From Anaerotignum sp. (lineage in GTDB: Bacteria; Bacillota; Clostridia; Lachnospirales; Anaerotignaceae): a DNA stretch of 64,000 nucleotides. This document shows, piece by piece, positions 53,783 through 62,585 of the stretch (within the stretch, counting starts at the first letter, position 1; every line of letters begins with the position of its first letter). The position numbers and the translations under genes were made by a program. The stretch spans positions 49,622 to 113,621 of the forward strand of contig NZ_DAOUQB010000002.1 in assembly GCF_030625865.1 (NCBI RefSeq). The letters are read 5' to 3'. Under the pieces are notes generated by a model. That model searched no databases. It saw nothing but the letters and a program-made list of their open reading frames with translations, and was not told the DNA's origin.

Positions 53783-53823
53783 AAAAAAAGCTGGTATCTG
53801 TTTTGATTGATACCGGCTTTTTT
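53783..53823. terminator. Bidirectional terminator between dacF and degV
   Basis: AAAAAAAGCTGGTATC pairs with GATACCGGCTTTTTTT (one G-U), with A and T runs on either side of the stem. Confidence 0.9.
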
Positions 53824-53853
53824 ATGTATTTTAATAGAATAAGTAGAGAAAAA

Positions 53854-54738
53854 TCAAACAAACTCGTGTTTTTTGATATAGCAGATTCCAATTGCTGTGG
53901 GGCCGGCATGGGTTCCGATGGTGATACCCACTTGTGCCAAAGGCGGGTTAATTAGTTCAAAACCTTCAGCCTTAAGTTCATTTGCCAATTCTTCTGTTGC
54001 CGGTTTTCTTTCTTTTTCAGCATAAAGCAAAAGTAACCGATACTGCTCTTTTTGATCTCCTATTTCTTGGCGTGTCATGTCCATAATGGTACGAAGGGCT
54101 TTTTTGTGGCCCCTTACTTTACTCTCAGGGAAGAGTTCTCCATACTGAGCAACGATAATTGGTTTGATATTTAAAATAGTACCGGCCAAAGCGGCGGCTT
54201 TGCCAATTCTTCCGCCTTTTTGTAAATGTTCCAAAGAATCTACAGTAAAGTTTATTTTAGTGGTTTCCTTTAGAATGTTGATTTTCTCCAATTGCTGATC
54301 TAAGGTATAGCCTTCATCTCGCATTCGTATGACTTCCCAAACCAATAAACCTTGGATTCCTGTAACATTTCTGGAATCTAAAACTTCGATTCGTGCTTCC
54401 GGATAAGATTCAGACAAAATATTTTTTGCATTGACTGCACTTTGAAAGGAACCACTGAAATTTGAGGTTAGACACAGGCAAAGAATATCTTTTCCTGCTT
54501 TTAAATGTGGTTCAAAAACATCTAAATAGTCTTGTATGGTGGGTTGAGATGTTTTTGGAAAGACAGAACTTTCGTTTATTCTATCGTAAAACTCGTTGGG
54601 AGTTAATTCGTAAATTTCTTTATAATAATTTTCCCCATCAAAGGAAACAAAAAAAGGAACAATCCCCAAGCCCGCTTTTTCAATATATTCCGGCGCAATA
54701 TCGCAAGAGCTATCGGAAATGATTTGATATGTTCGCAT
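53854..54738 (-). CDS. DegV-family fatty-acid-binding protein
   Basis: A 294-residue protein of the DegV (FakB-like) family, which binds a fatty acid and presents it to a FakA kinase in fatty acid uptake. Motifs are 'IISDSSCDI' at the N-terminus, 'PKTSQPT', 'LTSNFSGSFQSA' and 'GGRIGKAAALAG'. The family often has several copies per genome, and fakA is not nearby. GGAGGT precedes the ATG at 54738. The longer frame to 54771 lacks a site. The promoter faces away from topB. Confidence 0.9.
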   Translation of the reverse strand: MRTYQIISDSSCDIAPEYIEKAGLGIVPFFVSFDGENYYKEIYELTPNEFYDRINESSVFPKTSQPTIQDYLDVFEPHLKAGKDILCLCLTSNFSGSFQSAVNAKNILSESYPEARIEVLDSRNVTGIQGLLVWEVIRMRDEGYTLDQQLEKINILKETTKINFTVDSLEHLQKGGRIGKAAALAGTILNIKPIIVAQYGELFPESKVRGHKKALRTIMDMTRQEIGDQKEQYRLLLLYAEKERKPATEELANELKAEGFELINPPLAQVGITIGTHAGPTAIGICYIKKHEFV

Positions 54739-54779
54739 AGAGTACCTCCGTGATAATGTAATTGCACACAAGTTATTTT

Positions 54780-54808
54780 ATTCTAAAACAAATTTTGTTT
54801 TATGTCAA
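54780..54808 (-). promoter_or_regulatory. Promoter of degV
   Basis: On the minus strand TTGACA (54808-54803), 17 bases, TAGAAT (54785-54780). Confidence 0.8.
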
Positions 54809-54820
54809 TAAAGCAAAGGT

Positions 54821-54849
54821 TTGCCTTTCTTGGGCAAGGGTGGTATACT
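54821..54849 (+). promoter_or_regulatory. Promoter of topB
   Basis: TTGCCT (54821-54826), 17 bases, TATACT (54844-54849). It starts 12 bases from the divergent degV -35 box. Confidence 0.7.
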
Positions 54850-54877
54850 TTGGAAAGGCAAAAAAGGAGGTGGGCAA

Positions 54878-57064
54878 ATGGGCAGAGTTTTAGTAATAGC
54901 GGAGAAGCCCTCGGTGGCACGAGACATAGGAAAAACACTGGGAGTAACGCAAAAAGGCGATGGGTGCTTGTTGGGCGAGAAATATGTGATTTCATGGGCC
55001 ATCGGGCATCTTGTAACTTTGGCGGAGCCGGAAGAATACGATGAAAAGTTGAAAAAATGGAGCTTTGCTTCTTTACCTATCCTACCGGAAAAAATGGAAC
55101 TAAAAGCAATAAAGGCTACCCGTTCCCAGCTGAAGATATTGCATAAATGGATGAACGATAAAGAGGTAGAATCCATTGTGTGCGCCACGGATAGTGGGCG
55201 AGAAGGGGAATTGATTTTTCGTTATATTTATGAAATAACGAAATGTAAAAAGCCTTTTCAGCGTCTATGGATTTCCAGTATGACAGAACAGGCAATCAAA
55301 GAGGGATTTGCAGCTTTAAAAGAGGGTTCTGAATATGATTTACTATATCATTCGGCAAAGTGTCGTTCCCAGGCGGATTGGCTGGTTGGTATGAATGCCA
55401 CCAGAGCTTATACATTGCGTTATAATGTTCTTTTAAGCATCGGACGGGTACAAACCCCTACTTTAGCCTTAATTGTAGAAAAGCAAAGGGAAATAGACGC
55501 TTTTGTATCAAAGGATTATTTTGAAGTACAGGCAGATTTTGGAGAATTTTATGGCTTTTGGATTAATGAGGATGGGCAGACGAAAATAGAAGAAGAAGAA
55601 AAGGCAAAAGAGATTGCCCAAAAGGTAAAGGGCCAGAATGCCTTGGTAAATAAGGTGGAAAAGGAAGAAAAGAGAATTCTTCCACCTCTTCTTTATGATT
55701 TAACGGAGCTTCAACGGGAATGTAATAAAAAATTTGGGTATTCTGCGAAGAAGACCTTAGATCTTGCCCAAGGGTTATATGAAAAAAGAAAGATGATTAC
55801 TTACCCAAGAACAGACAGCCGATATCTAAGCGAAGATATGAAGGCAAAAGTGCAAAGTACCATGAAGCGCCTAGGAGGAACTGAAACTTTTAATAGTTTT
55901 GCGGAACCTATTTTAACGGAAGGAAAACTTTCTTTTTCCAAACGTATTATCGACAATACAAAGGTGACAGACCACCATGCTATCATCCCTACAGATGTAC
56001 GTCCAAATCTGAATAGTTTGACTGGGGAGGAGAAAAATGTTTTTCTTTTGGTAGCGGCCAGATTTATCAGCGTATTTTATCCCAATTACCGTTATGAGGT
56101 AACAAAAGTTTATTTAGACTGTCAGGACGAGGGATTTTTATCCAAAGGAACCGTTGTTTTGGATGAGGGGTGGCAAGGGGTAGAAAACAAACTAATCCCT
56201 GTTAAGGCAAAGAAGACAAAATCTAACGATGAGCAAAAACTTCCGCCCTTAGCAGAGGGAGAAATCTATCCCACATTAGAGGCAAAGGTATTAAAGAAAA
56301 AAACAACGCCGCCAAAGCCTTATACAGAAAGCAGTTTGCTTTCGGCTATGGAAAATGCCGGACGGTTTGTTGAAGATGAACTGCTGAAAGAGCAAATGAA
56401 AGACGGAGGCTTAGGCACGCCTGCAACACGAGCGGCGATCATTGAGCGTTTGTTAGCGGTGGGCTATATTACAAGAAAAGGAAAAACGTTAATTCCTACG
56501 GAAAAGGGGAAGGGCTTGATTCAGGTTGTTCCAGAGGCATTGCGTTCTCCCCAAACAACAGGAAAATGGGAAAAGGGACTTTCCTCCATTGCAAAGGGAA
56601 AAATGGAGGAGCAGCGTTTTATGGAAAGCATTAAAAGATATGTTTCTTTTCTTGTTGAAGATGCTGCCCGAAGAAAAACAGATGTGGTTTTTCCGGAAGA
56701 AGTTAAAAAAGGTACAAGAAAAAGAGGGAAGGCCTTGGGAAAGTGTCCTGTTTGTAAGGATGGGGATGTGCTGGAGAATAGCAAGGCGTATTTTTGTTCA
56801 AAATGGAAAGCGGGTTGCAAATTTACCGTATGGAAAGATAGCCTTACTCCCTATGGAATTGATTTAACAAATAAAATGATTCAAATGCTATTAAAAGAGG
56901 GAAAGATCCTTGATGTACGTTTAACGCTACCCCAAACAGGAGAAAAGGGAAAAGCCACTATGATTTTTTCCAGTGATGGAAAAGGACGAGTGGAGCTTAT
57001 GGATTTTACCAGAGATGAAAATACACAGGGGGAGGATTCCCCGCAAACAATTGAAGGAGAGTAG
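54878..57064 (+). CDS. topB: DNA topoisomerase III
   Basis: A 728-residue type IA topoisomerase that decatenates DNA through a transient 5'-phosphotyrosine. The Toprim domain starts with 'VLVIAEKPSVARDIG' and contains 'DSGREGELIFRYI'. The catalytic tyrosine is Y309 in 'MITYPRTDSRYL'. One C-terminal Cys4 zinc ribbon ('CPVCKDGDVLENSKAYFCSKWKAGC') follows. AAAGGAGG lies 8 bases before the ATG at 54878; the longer frame from 54821 starts inside the promoter. Some copies of this family sit on mobile elements, but the neighbours here are chromosomal. Confidence 0.93.
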   Translation: MGRVLVIAEKPSVARDIGKTLGVTQKGDGCLLGEKYVISWAIGHLVTLAEPEEYDEKLKKWSFASLPILPEKMELKAIKATRSQLKILHKWMNDKEVESIVCATDSGREGELIFRYIYEITKCKKPFQRLWISSMTEQAIKEGFAALKEGSEYDLLYHSAKCRSQADWLVGMNATRAYTLRYNVLLSIGRVQTPTLALIVEKQREIDAFVSKDYFEVQADFGEFYGFWINEDGQTKIEEEEKAKEIAQKVKGQNALVNKVEKEEKRILPPLLYDLTELQRECNKKFGYSAKKTLDLAQGLYEKRKMITYPRTDSRYLSEDMKAKVQSTMKRLGGTETFNSFAEPILTEGKLSFSKRIIDNTKVTDHHAIIPTDVRPNLNSLTGEEKNVFLLVAARFISVFYPNYRYEVTKVYLDCQDEGFLSKGTVVLDEGWQGVENKLIPVKAKKTKSNDEQKLPPLAEGEIYPTLEAKVLKKKTTPPKPYTESSLLSAMENAGRFVEDELLKEQMKDGGLGTPATRAAIIERLLAVGYITRKGKTLIPTEKGKGLIQVVPEALRSPQTTGKWEKGLSSIAKGKMEEQRFMESIKRYVSFLVEDAARRKTDVVFPEEVKKGTRKRGKALGKCPVCKDGDVLENSKAYFCSKWKAGCKFTVWKDSLTPYGIDLTNKMIQMLLKEGKILDVRLTLPQTGEKGKATMIFSSDGKGRVELMDFTRDENTQGEDSPQTIEGE

Positions 57065-57070
57065 AAATAA

Positions 57071-58348
57071 ATGAGCAGTATGTACCAAGTATTAGGCATT
57101 GCCCCAGAAGTTGAGAAATTTTGTGAGAAAGTTTTGGTAGATTTAAAAGAAAGGTTTCAAAGCATTGATTCCATTGCAGAATATAATCAGTGCAAAGTGA
57201 TCGGAGCAATGCAAAAAAAGCGGGTAGATGCCACTTGCTTTGCAGGTAGTACCGGTTATGGGTATAACGATGCAGGGAGAGATACTTTGGAGAGGGTCTA
57301 TGCAGCTTGCTTCCAAACAGAGGCAGCCTTGGTTCGCCCCCAAATTACTTGTGGCACCCATGCCCTTGCAATAGCCCTTTCTGCAAATTTGCTGCCAGGA
57401 GATGAACTCCTTGCACCGGCGGGAAAACCCTATGATACTTTGGAAGAGGTGATAGGGATTCGTCAATCTCCCTGTTCATTAAAGGAATATGGTGTAAGTT
57501 ACCGTCAGGTGGATTTATTAGAGGATGGATCTTTTGATTATGAAAATATTCGTAAGGCAATTACCGAAAAAACAAAAGTGGTAACCATTCAGCGTTCCAA
57601 GGGGTACCAAATGCGCCCTACTTTTTCGGTGGAGAAAATCGGACAATTAATTGGTTTTGTGAAGGAAGTAAAACCAGATGTGATTTGTATGGTTGATAAC
57701 TGTTATGGTGAATTTGTGGAAAAAACGGAACCTTCCAACGTGGGTGCGGACATGATTGTAGGATCTTTGATTAAAAACCCCGGTGGCGGGTTGGCTCCCA
57801 TTGGCGGGTATATTTGCGGCACACAGGCTTGCGTTGATCGTTGCGCTTACCGTTTAAGTGCGCCGGGATTGGGACAAGAAGTTGGTGCCAGCTTAGATGT
57901 TATGCGTTCGTTATATCAAGGATTTTTTCTTTCTCCCAATGTGGTGGCAGGGGCGTTAAAGGGCGCCATTTTTGCTGCAAACGTATATGAAAAATTAGGC
58001 TTTCCTGTTATTCCAAACGGTACAGAGTCTCGCCATGATATTATTCAGGCTGTGGAATTGGGAAGTGCAGAAGGAGTCATTGCATTTTGTGAGGGAATCC
58101 AGGCTGCTGCTCCTGTAGACAGCTATGTAAAACCTGAGCCATATGCTATGCCCGGTTATAATTGTGATGTTATTATGGCGGCAGGGGCGTTTGTACAGGG
58201 TTCTTCCATTGAGTTAAGTGCAGATGGGCCTATTCGCCCTCCTTATTCCGTATATTTCCAAGGGGGATTGACTTGGTATCATGCAAAATTTGGTATCATG
58301 ATGTCATTGCAGAAGTTATATGAAAAAAACTTGGTGAACTTAAAATAA
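57071..58348 (+). CDS. YnbB-like PLP enzyme ('aluminium resistance' / methionine gamma-lyase-related family)
   Basis: A 425-residue fold-type I PLP protein. 'CGTHALAIALSANLLPGDELL' binds the cofactor phosphate side, and the Schiff-base lysine is probably in 'GSLIKNPGGGLAPIGGY'. The family carries the historical name aluminium resistance protein; its true reaction is not established. Bacillus ynbB also lies downstream of miaA. The start is 6 bases after the topB stop, so it is likely co-transcribed. Length is normal. Confidence 0.85.
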   Translation: MSSMYQVLGIAPEVEKFCEKVLVDLKERFQSIDSIAEYNQCKVIGAMQKKRVDATCFAGSTGYGYNDAGRDTLERVYAACFQTEAALVRPQITCGTHALAIALSANLLPGDELLAPAGKPYDTLEEVIGIRQSPCSLKEYGVSYRQVDLLEDGSFDYENIRKAITEKTKVVTIQRSKGYQMRPTFSVEKIGQLIGFVKEVKPDVICMVDNCYGEFVEKTEPSNVGADMIVGSLIKNPGGGLAPIGGYICGTQACVDRCAYRLSAPGLGQEVGASLDVMRSLYQGFFLSPNVVAGALKGAIFAANVYEKLGFPVIPNGTESRHDIIQAVELGSAEGVIAFCEGIQAAAPVDSYVKPEPYAMPGYNCDVIMAAGAFVQGSSIELSADGPIRPPYSVYFQGGLTWYHAKFGIMMSLQKLYEKNLVNLK

Positions 58349-58372
58349 GTAATCTTTTCTATAAATTCATTA

Positions 58373-58416
58373 TAAAAAGAGAGACATTCCATTTTTATGT
58401 GGATGTCTCTTTTTGT
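58373..58416. terminator. Bidirectional terminator
   Basis: AAAAAGAGAGACAT pairs with ATGTCTCTTTTT, with an extra CCA/TGG pair inside. It separates the PLP enzyme from the convergent permease genes. Confidence 0.9.
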
Positions 58417-58419
58417 ATC

Positions 58420-58971
58420 TTATAAAGTATCAAGGTTTTCTGCCTGTAGATATACTTTTTCAATTTCTTTTTTGGATAGTAAACGATTGAGCAAAAATGC
58501 AATCAAAATAATACCGGGAATGTCTATTGCAAGGCGTGTAAGGGCAAATTTCATCCCCATATAGGTCATCTCGAACATCAGCATAGGAACCTTTGTAGTT
58601 GACCATGCACCAATAAAAATCATTAGATTGGTAAATTTTACGCCCTTTTTCATAAAAACTGCTGCAACAGGAAATGCGCCGTAGAGGGGGCCTGCAGCAA
58701 AAGACCCAATGATAAAGGCAAGGAAAATACCCATAATTCCAGAATTTTCGCCCATATATTTCACCATGGTTTCCCGAGGAACCCATACATCCAGTAAACC
58801 CAGTAATATAAAGATAGGAGGGATGATAAGAAGCATTTGTGTAAGCTGAAAAACGGAGAGGCTTGCGCTTTTTATCCCAATCTCAGGTTTAAATATAGTT
58901 AGTATCCCAAGAGCTGATAAATTGAAGATGAATAAACGATACTTTTTGAGTGTTTTTAAATATTTTTCCAT
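58420..58971 (-). CDS. Predicted permease, second half (DUF318/ArsP_1-like)
   Basis: A 183-residue membrane protein with about five helices. 'GIFLAFIIGSFAAGPLYGAFPVAAVFMKKGVKFTNLMIFIGAW' resembles one half of the DUF318 (ArsP_1, YraQ) permeases, which normally are single chains of about 300-350 residues. Its ATG shares an A with the stop of the preceding gene (taATG), so both halves are made together. The two proteins have matching internal blocks (Gly-Pro-x..Ala-Phe-Pro-x-Ala-Ala), as expected for pseudo-symmetric halves. Substrate unknown. Confidence 0.7.
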   Translation of the reverse strand: MEKYLKTLKKYRLFIFNLSALGILTIFKPEIGIKSASLSVFQLTQMLLIIPPIFILLGLLDVWVPRETMVKYMGENSGIMGIFLAFIIGSFAAGPLYGAFPVAAVFMKKGVKFTNLMIFIGAWSTTKVPMLMFEMTYMGMKFALTRLAIDIPGIILIAFLLNRLLSKKEIEKVYLQAENLDTL

Positions 58972-59459
58972 TATGACGCCACCACCAAACTAATAATAAA
59001 AGCAACAAAGAATGAGAAAATAAAAGCTAGCATATTTCGTAAAAGAGTAAGCTTTTTGCCAAAGAAATTCATCTCCATGGGTATTGTGACAATACCTACC
59101 ATGGTAAGAGAGGAGATGAATGCACCAATTTGCATGAATCCGGCACCTGCATCAAGTAACATTGCGGCAGTGGGAAAAGCGACAAATGGCGGAATTAACG
59201 TAATTGCACCAACAAGCCCTGATAAAATTACTCCAATCCAGCCTGAATTTTTGCCAATTAATTGGGATATGACATCCGTATTAACGACAGTAAGCAAAAC
59301 GCTGATTAGCAAAACAACTGCTAATAATTGAGGCAGAAGATTTTCGAAAGATTTCCAGGCCTTTTTTAAAGCAGCCTTCGTTTTTTTCTTGTCTTTGAGA
59401 AAAGAAATAAAAAAAGCAATGAATGCTAGAATATAAAATAAATAGGTTTGAATGTCCAT
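58971..59459 (-). CDS. Predicted permease, first half (DUF318/ArsP_1-like)
   Basis: A 162-residue membrane protein with about five helices and a basic loop after the first one (KDKKKTKAALKKAW). 'GVILSGLVGAITLIPPFVAFPTAAMLLDAGAGFMQIGAFISSL' aligns by eye with the core of its partner gene. GGAGAT precedes the ATG at 59459; the frame also allows a TTG at 59465. It lies 125 bases after the marR stop on the same strand with no terminator between, so it is likely in the marR operon. Confidence 0.7.
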   Translation of the reverse strand: MDIQTYLFYILAFIAFFISFLKDKKKTKAALKKAWKSFENLLPQLLAVVLLISVLLTVVNTDVISQLIGKNSGWIGVILSGLVGAITLIPPFVAFPTAAMLLDAGAGFMQIGAFISSLTMVGIVTIPMEMNFFGKKLTLLRNMLAFIFSFFVAFIISLVVAS

Positions 59460-59584
59460 AAGCAATCTCCATCTACAAATTTTTATTGGATTAAATAGGG
59501 CAATTTAAGGATTCACATACAAATTGTTATATTGAAATATGCAGAAGGTATACAAATTTTGCCCTAAAATAACGGTTTTTCGGT

Positions 59585-60031
59585 TCAGTTTTTATCCGTA
59601 TCTGTGGTTTTTTCAATTTCATCTATAATGCGGGAGAGATATTGGCGCAAGTGATTCTTTTCTTCTTCATTTAAGCAGTCAAAAACTTTAACACCCTCTC
59701 GAATGTTTGTGTCCATAAATTTGGCCGCCTTTTTTCCCTCAGGGGTTAAAAAAATACGCATTGCTCTGCGATCTTTTTCATCGGGGGTTCGAATAATGAA
59801 GTCGTTGCGTTCCAGCTTCATAATCACTTCGCCCATTGACTGGGGTCGAATATCCAACAATTCTGACAACTCTTTTTGATGTATGCCGGGGTGATTATAT
59901 AATAAGGTTAAAACTCGCCCTTGGCCTCGAAATGATTCTTTTTGGTTGAAACAATTTTTTTGGTGATGCTGATGGTGCATTAATCGACTGACTCGAAAAA
60001 ACTGATCCATCAATGTTAAATTATCTTCCAT
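59585..60031 (-). CDS. MarR-family transcriptional regulator with His-rich N-terminus
   Basis: A 148-residue winged-helix regulator. 'LLYNHPGIHQKELSELLDIRPQSMGEVIMKLERNDFIIRTPDEKDRRAMRIFLT' covers the helix-turn-helix and wing, including the conserved Asp-x-Arg-Arg of the wing. Before the DNA-binding part there is a His/Cys cluster (MHHQHHQKNC, from about residue 18), which might bind metal. AAGGAG lies before the ATG. It is first in a likely operon with the two-gene permease. Autoregulation is suggested by the palindrome in its promoter. Confidence 0.88.
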   Translation of the reverse strand: MEDNLTLMDQFFRVSRLMHHQHHQKNCFNQKESFRGQGRVLTLLYNHPGIHQKELSELLDIRPQSMGEVIMKLERNDFIIRTPDEKDRRAMRIFLTPEGKKAAKFMDTNIREGVKVFDCLNEEEKNHLRQYLSRIIDEIEKTTDTDKN

Positions 60032-60078
60032 AAGAAGCTCCTTTCTAAGAATATCGCAAATTAGTTATTGGTAACCAC

Positions 60079-60107
60079 ATTATAAAGGTACCTTACTAAT
60101 ATGTCAA
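60079..60107 (-). promoter_or_regulatory. Consensus promoter with an operator-like palindrome for marR
   Basis: On the minus strand TTGACA (60107-60102), 17 bases, TATAAT (60084-60079), a perfect sigma-A match. The spacer contains the palindrome AAGGTACCTT (60085-60094). A second palindrome TGGTAACCA lies just downstream. Either could be the MarR operator. Confidence 0.8.
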
Positions 60108-60325
60108 TGTATATTTTAGTATTTTTTAAATAAATGATAAATCTTGAAAAGTGTGTTTAAAATATAAGGGTTAAGTGTTAGGTGCGTGTAATCTTATCTA
60201 GTGGAAGATGTAAGAATTTATTGTGCAGCAAAGAAAAAAATGACTGGATGGATTAGTGTTATAACGATTGGAAGAACGAAATTTGAAATGAATCAATAAA
60301 CAGGATTTTCAGTTAAATTCATAAG

Positions 60326-60355
60326 AAGGGCGGGTGCTAAGCATATTCCGCCCTT
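60326..60355. other. GC-rich hairpin in the marR-VOC gap
   Basis: AAGGGCGG (60326-60333) and CCGCCCTT (60348-60355) are perfectly complementary with a 14-base loop. There is no proper T-run on either side, so termination is doubtful. The rest of the 352-base gap (60032-60383) carries the marR promoter and no gene. Confidence 0.4.
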
Positions 60356-60383
60356 GTATGAAATTGAGGATGTAAATGGAGTT

Positions 60384-60884
60384 TTATGAATCTGTTTTTG
60401 AAAAAGAAGCTAGAGGTTCCTTCAATAATTTTTCTACTAATTTTAAAGGAATATCCATTCTCACTGCAATTTCAGCTTTTGTAAGACCTGCATTTAAAAA
60501 CCGGAGACAAACGGATTTTAAATTTTCCCCAACTTCAATAATATGTTTATCAGGATCGTAAAAACGAACCACTCTTTGTCCCCATCTATGCTCAATCATA
60601 GGGTGCACAAAATGAATATCCGACAGAGAGTTAAGTTTTTGTATAAAGGAATCAAAGTTGTTCTCTTCAAAATATAGTTCCGTTGCTTTATTCCCAAATA
60701 CAATTTCCTCATTTTTTGCTTGGATGAATTCAAGCCAGGTTTCTTTGGTTTGTAAAGCAATTCCCCCTGTCAGCGTTACATTTGCACCAAAATCCATGAT
60801 AACCCTCAGTCCTAATACTTCTTTGTAAAACTGTTTTGATTTTTGGAGATCAGAAACAACCAGCAATGGATTTTTAAATTTCAT
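60384..60884 (-). CDS. VOC-superfamily (glyoxalase/bleomycin resistance-like) protein
   Basis: A 166-residue protein. Residues 1 to about 125 show the paired VOC repeats ('NPLLVVSDLQKSKQFYKEVLGLRV' and 'VVRFYDPDKHIIEVGE'), with a terminal metal-type Glu. VOC proteins include lyases, dioxygenases and drug-binding proteins, and nothing here fixes the substrate. The last 40 residues are extra and resemble a helix-turn-helix ('LTKAEIAVRMDIPLKLVEKLL'). GGAGGT precedes the ATG. It follows the uxaA-type genes by 22 bases and may share their transcript. Confidence 0.82.
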   Translation of the reverse strand: MKFKNPLLVVSDLQKSKQFYKEVLGLRVIMDFGANVTLTGGIALQTKETWLEFIQAKNEEIVFGNKATELYFEENNFDSFIQKLNSLSDIHFVHPMIEHRWGQRVVRFYDPDKHIIEVGENLKSVCLRFLNAGLTKAEIAVRMDIPLKLVEKLLKEPLASFSKTDS

Positions 60885-60906
60885 TGGAGTACCTCCTTAA
60901 AAAATA

Positions 60907-62073
60907 TCAAAATGTAAAGCCGATTCGATAGATACCAAATTCTTTATGACCCAATTTTTCTGCTTTTGTTTGTTCTCCGTTTGCAACGGAAATCATTTTT
61001 TTAAAAATCTCTTCTCCAAGGTCGTCAAGGGTGCATTCGCCTTGGATTACTTTACCGCCGTTAATATCTATATTTTCTTCCATGGTTTGAAAAGTTTGGG
61101 GATTTCCTGTGATTTTAATCACGGGAGCAATAGGGCATCCTGTTGGCGTTCCTCGACCGGTGGTGAAAACGATCAGCTGAGCACCTCCAGCTACCATGCC
61201 TGTAATAGAATCAATGTCTTCTCCCGGTGTATCCATAAAGTAAAGCCCCAGCTTTGCAGGAGGAACAGCTTGACCATATTCCAATGCACCCATAAAAGGA
61301 GCCGAATGTCCTGCTTTATGCATACAACCTAATGATTTTTCTTCAATGGTGCTAAGACCACCCTGGATATTTCCGGGAGTTGGCTGTGAGCCCCGTAAAT
61401 CTTCGCCGACAGCCAAGGCTCTTTTTTCCACATTAGAAACCATAGTTAAAAATTTTCCTCGTTCCTCTGCATCTGGGAATCTTTCAGCTAAAATATGCTC
61501 TGCACCGATTACTTCTGTGGTTTCACTTAAAATACTGCTGCCACCAAGGGAAACGAGGCGATCCGATGCAATACCAATACCTGGGTTTGCAACGATACCG
61601 CTGGTAGGATCACTGCCGCCACATTCCATGCCAAGGGTTAAGTGTGATATAGGGAAGGGAACTCTGTTTGCTGAAGAAAGGATTTTCGCAAATTTTTCGG
61701 CTATTATTATTCCTTGTGTTACGGTTTTCGTTGTACCACCGCAAGCTTGAATGGTAATAAATTCTACAGGCTTTCCTGTTTTTTTAATTTCTTCGGCAAC
61801 TTGAGACGGTTGGATGCCTTCACAGCCTAGCCCTACCACCAAAACCGCCCCAACATTGGGATTGCAGCCAAATCCCGTAAGCGTCCGTATTGTCTGTCTA
61901 AAATCAGCCCCCATCTGACAGCAGCCGTGTTGGTGGGGTAGGGAAACAGCGCCAGTAACTTTTTGGGCAATGCGATTTGAGACTTCTACTGCACAAACAG
62001 AGGCAGGAATAATTAAAAGGTGGTTTCGTATTCCATAGGTACCGTTTTCTCGTTGATAACCCATAAGCTTCAT
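60907..62073 (-). CDS. UxaA-family dehydratase, large subunit
   Basis: A 388-residue protein of the altronate/galactarate dehydratase C-terminal family (also SuyB, the large subunit of sulfolactate sulfo-lyase). Typical stretches are 'GYQRENGTYGIRNHLLIIP', 'HQHGCCQMG', 'LTLGMECGGSDPTSGI' and 'FTTGRGTPTGCPIAPVIKITGNP'. Conserved cysteines and histidines bind iron. The enzyme removes water (or sulfite) from a hydroxy acid. In E. coli UxaA both parts are one chain; here they are two genes overlapping by ATGA. The substrate cannot be fixed from the sequence. Confidence 0.87.
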   Translation of the reverse strand: MKLMGYQRENGTYGIRNHLLIIPASVCAVEVSNRIAQKVTGAVSLPHQHGCCQMGADFRQTIRTLTGFGCNPNVGAVLVVGLGCEGIQPSQVAEEIKKTGKPVEFITIQACGGTTKTVTQGIIIAEKFAKILSSANRVPFPISHLTLGMECGGSDPTSGIVANPGIGIASDRLVSLGGSSILSETTEVIGAEHILAERFPDAEERGKFLTMVSNVEKRALAVGEDLRGSQPTPGNIQGGLSTIEEKSLGCMHKAGHSAPFMGALEYGQAVPPAKLGLYFMDTPGEDIDSITGMVAGGAQLIVFTTGRGTPTGCPIAPVIKITGNPQTFQTMEENIDINGGKVIQGECTLDDLGEEIFKKMISVANGEQTKAEKLGHKEFGIYRIGFTF

Positions 62074-62357
62074 TTAGCATCCCCCTCTCTATCGCCACGG
62101 CCTCGGGTACTTTCAATATTATGCACATGGACATAGTCTCCTCTGCAAATCCTTTGGGTGGCAAGACCAATGATTTGCCCATACTTTAAAATGGGGCCGT
62201 GAACTGGAATGTCAGTCAAAGCTATTTTATGGAATTGAGGAATATCCTCATTTGCAATTAATTGCAGGTCTTTCAAATCAAAAACTTCTCCTGTTGCTAC
62301 GGGTCTTAGACAGGTGGCGACGTTATCTTTTTCATGAATTTTCAGAATAGGGTTCAT
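62070..62357 (-). CDS. UxaA-family dehydratase, small subunit (SAF domain)
   Basis: A 95-residue SAF-domain protein corresponding to the N-terminal part of UxaA or to SuyA. 'IHEKDNVATCLRPVATGEVF' and 'IPQFHKIALTDIPVHGPILKYGQIIG' carry the conserved histidines. The pair with the large subunit adds up to the length of a fused UxaA. AGAGGAGG precedes the ATG. It is the first gene of the unit. The upstream 240 bases show no clear promoter and border the integrase. Confidence 0.85.
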   Translation of the reverse strand: MNPILKIHEKDNVATCLRPVATGEVFDLKDLQLIANEDIPQFHKIALTDIPVHGPILKYGQIIGLATQRICRGDYVHVHNIESTRGRGDREGDAK

Positions 62358-62585
62358 TATGTCCTCCTCTTTTGTATAAAATTTCGTTTTGTTTCCCTTT
62401 GGATTGAAGCAAAAATCTGGGAACGCCGTTATAAGGAATAAATATAAAGGGGTTTTCCAAGCCTTGCTTTATTACAAAAAATAATTACAACACAAGACTA
62501 TTGATTCAAACCAAAAAATGTTATAATATCATCATATCTCACTATGCTTAATTATTCCCTCTAAAATCAACACTTTTTGGGCTGT

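Noticed and set aside
60326..60355. Terminator for the marR-side or VOC-side transcripts
   Set aside because: The stem is strong but neither side has a T-run, so it was listed only as a hairpin.
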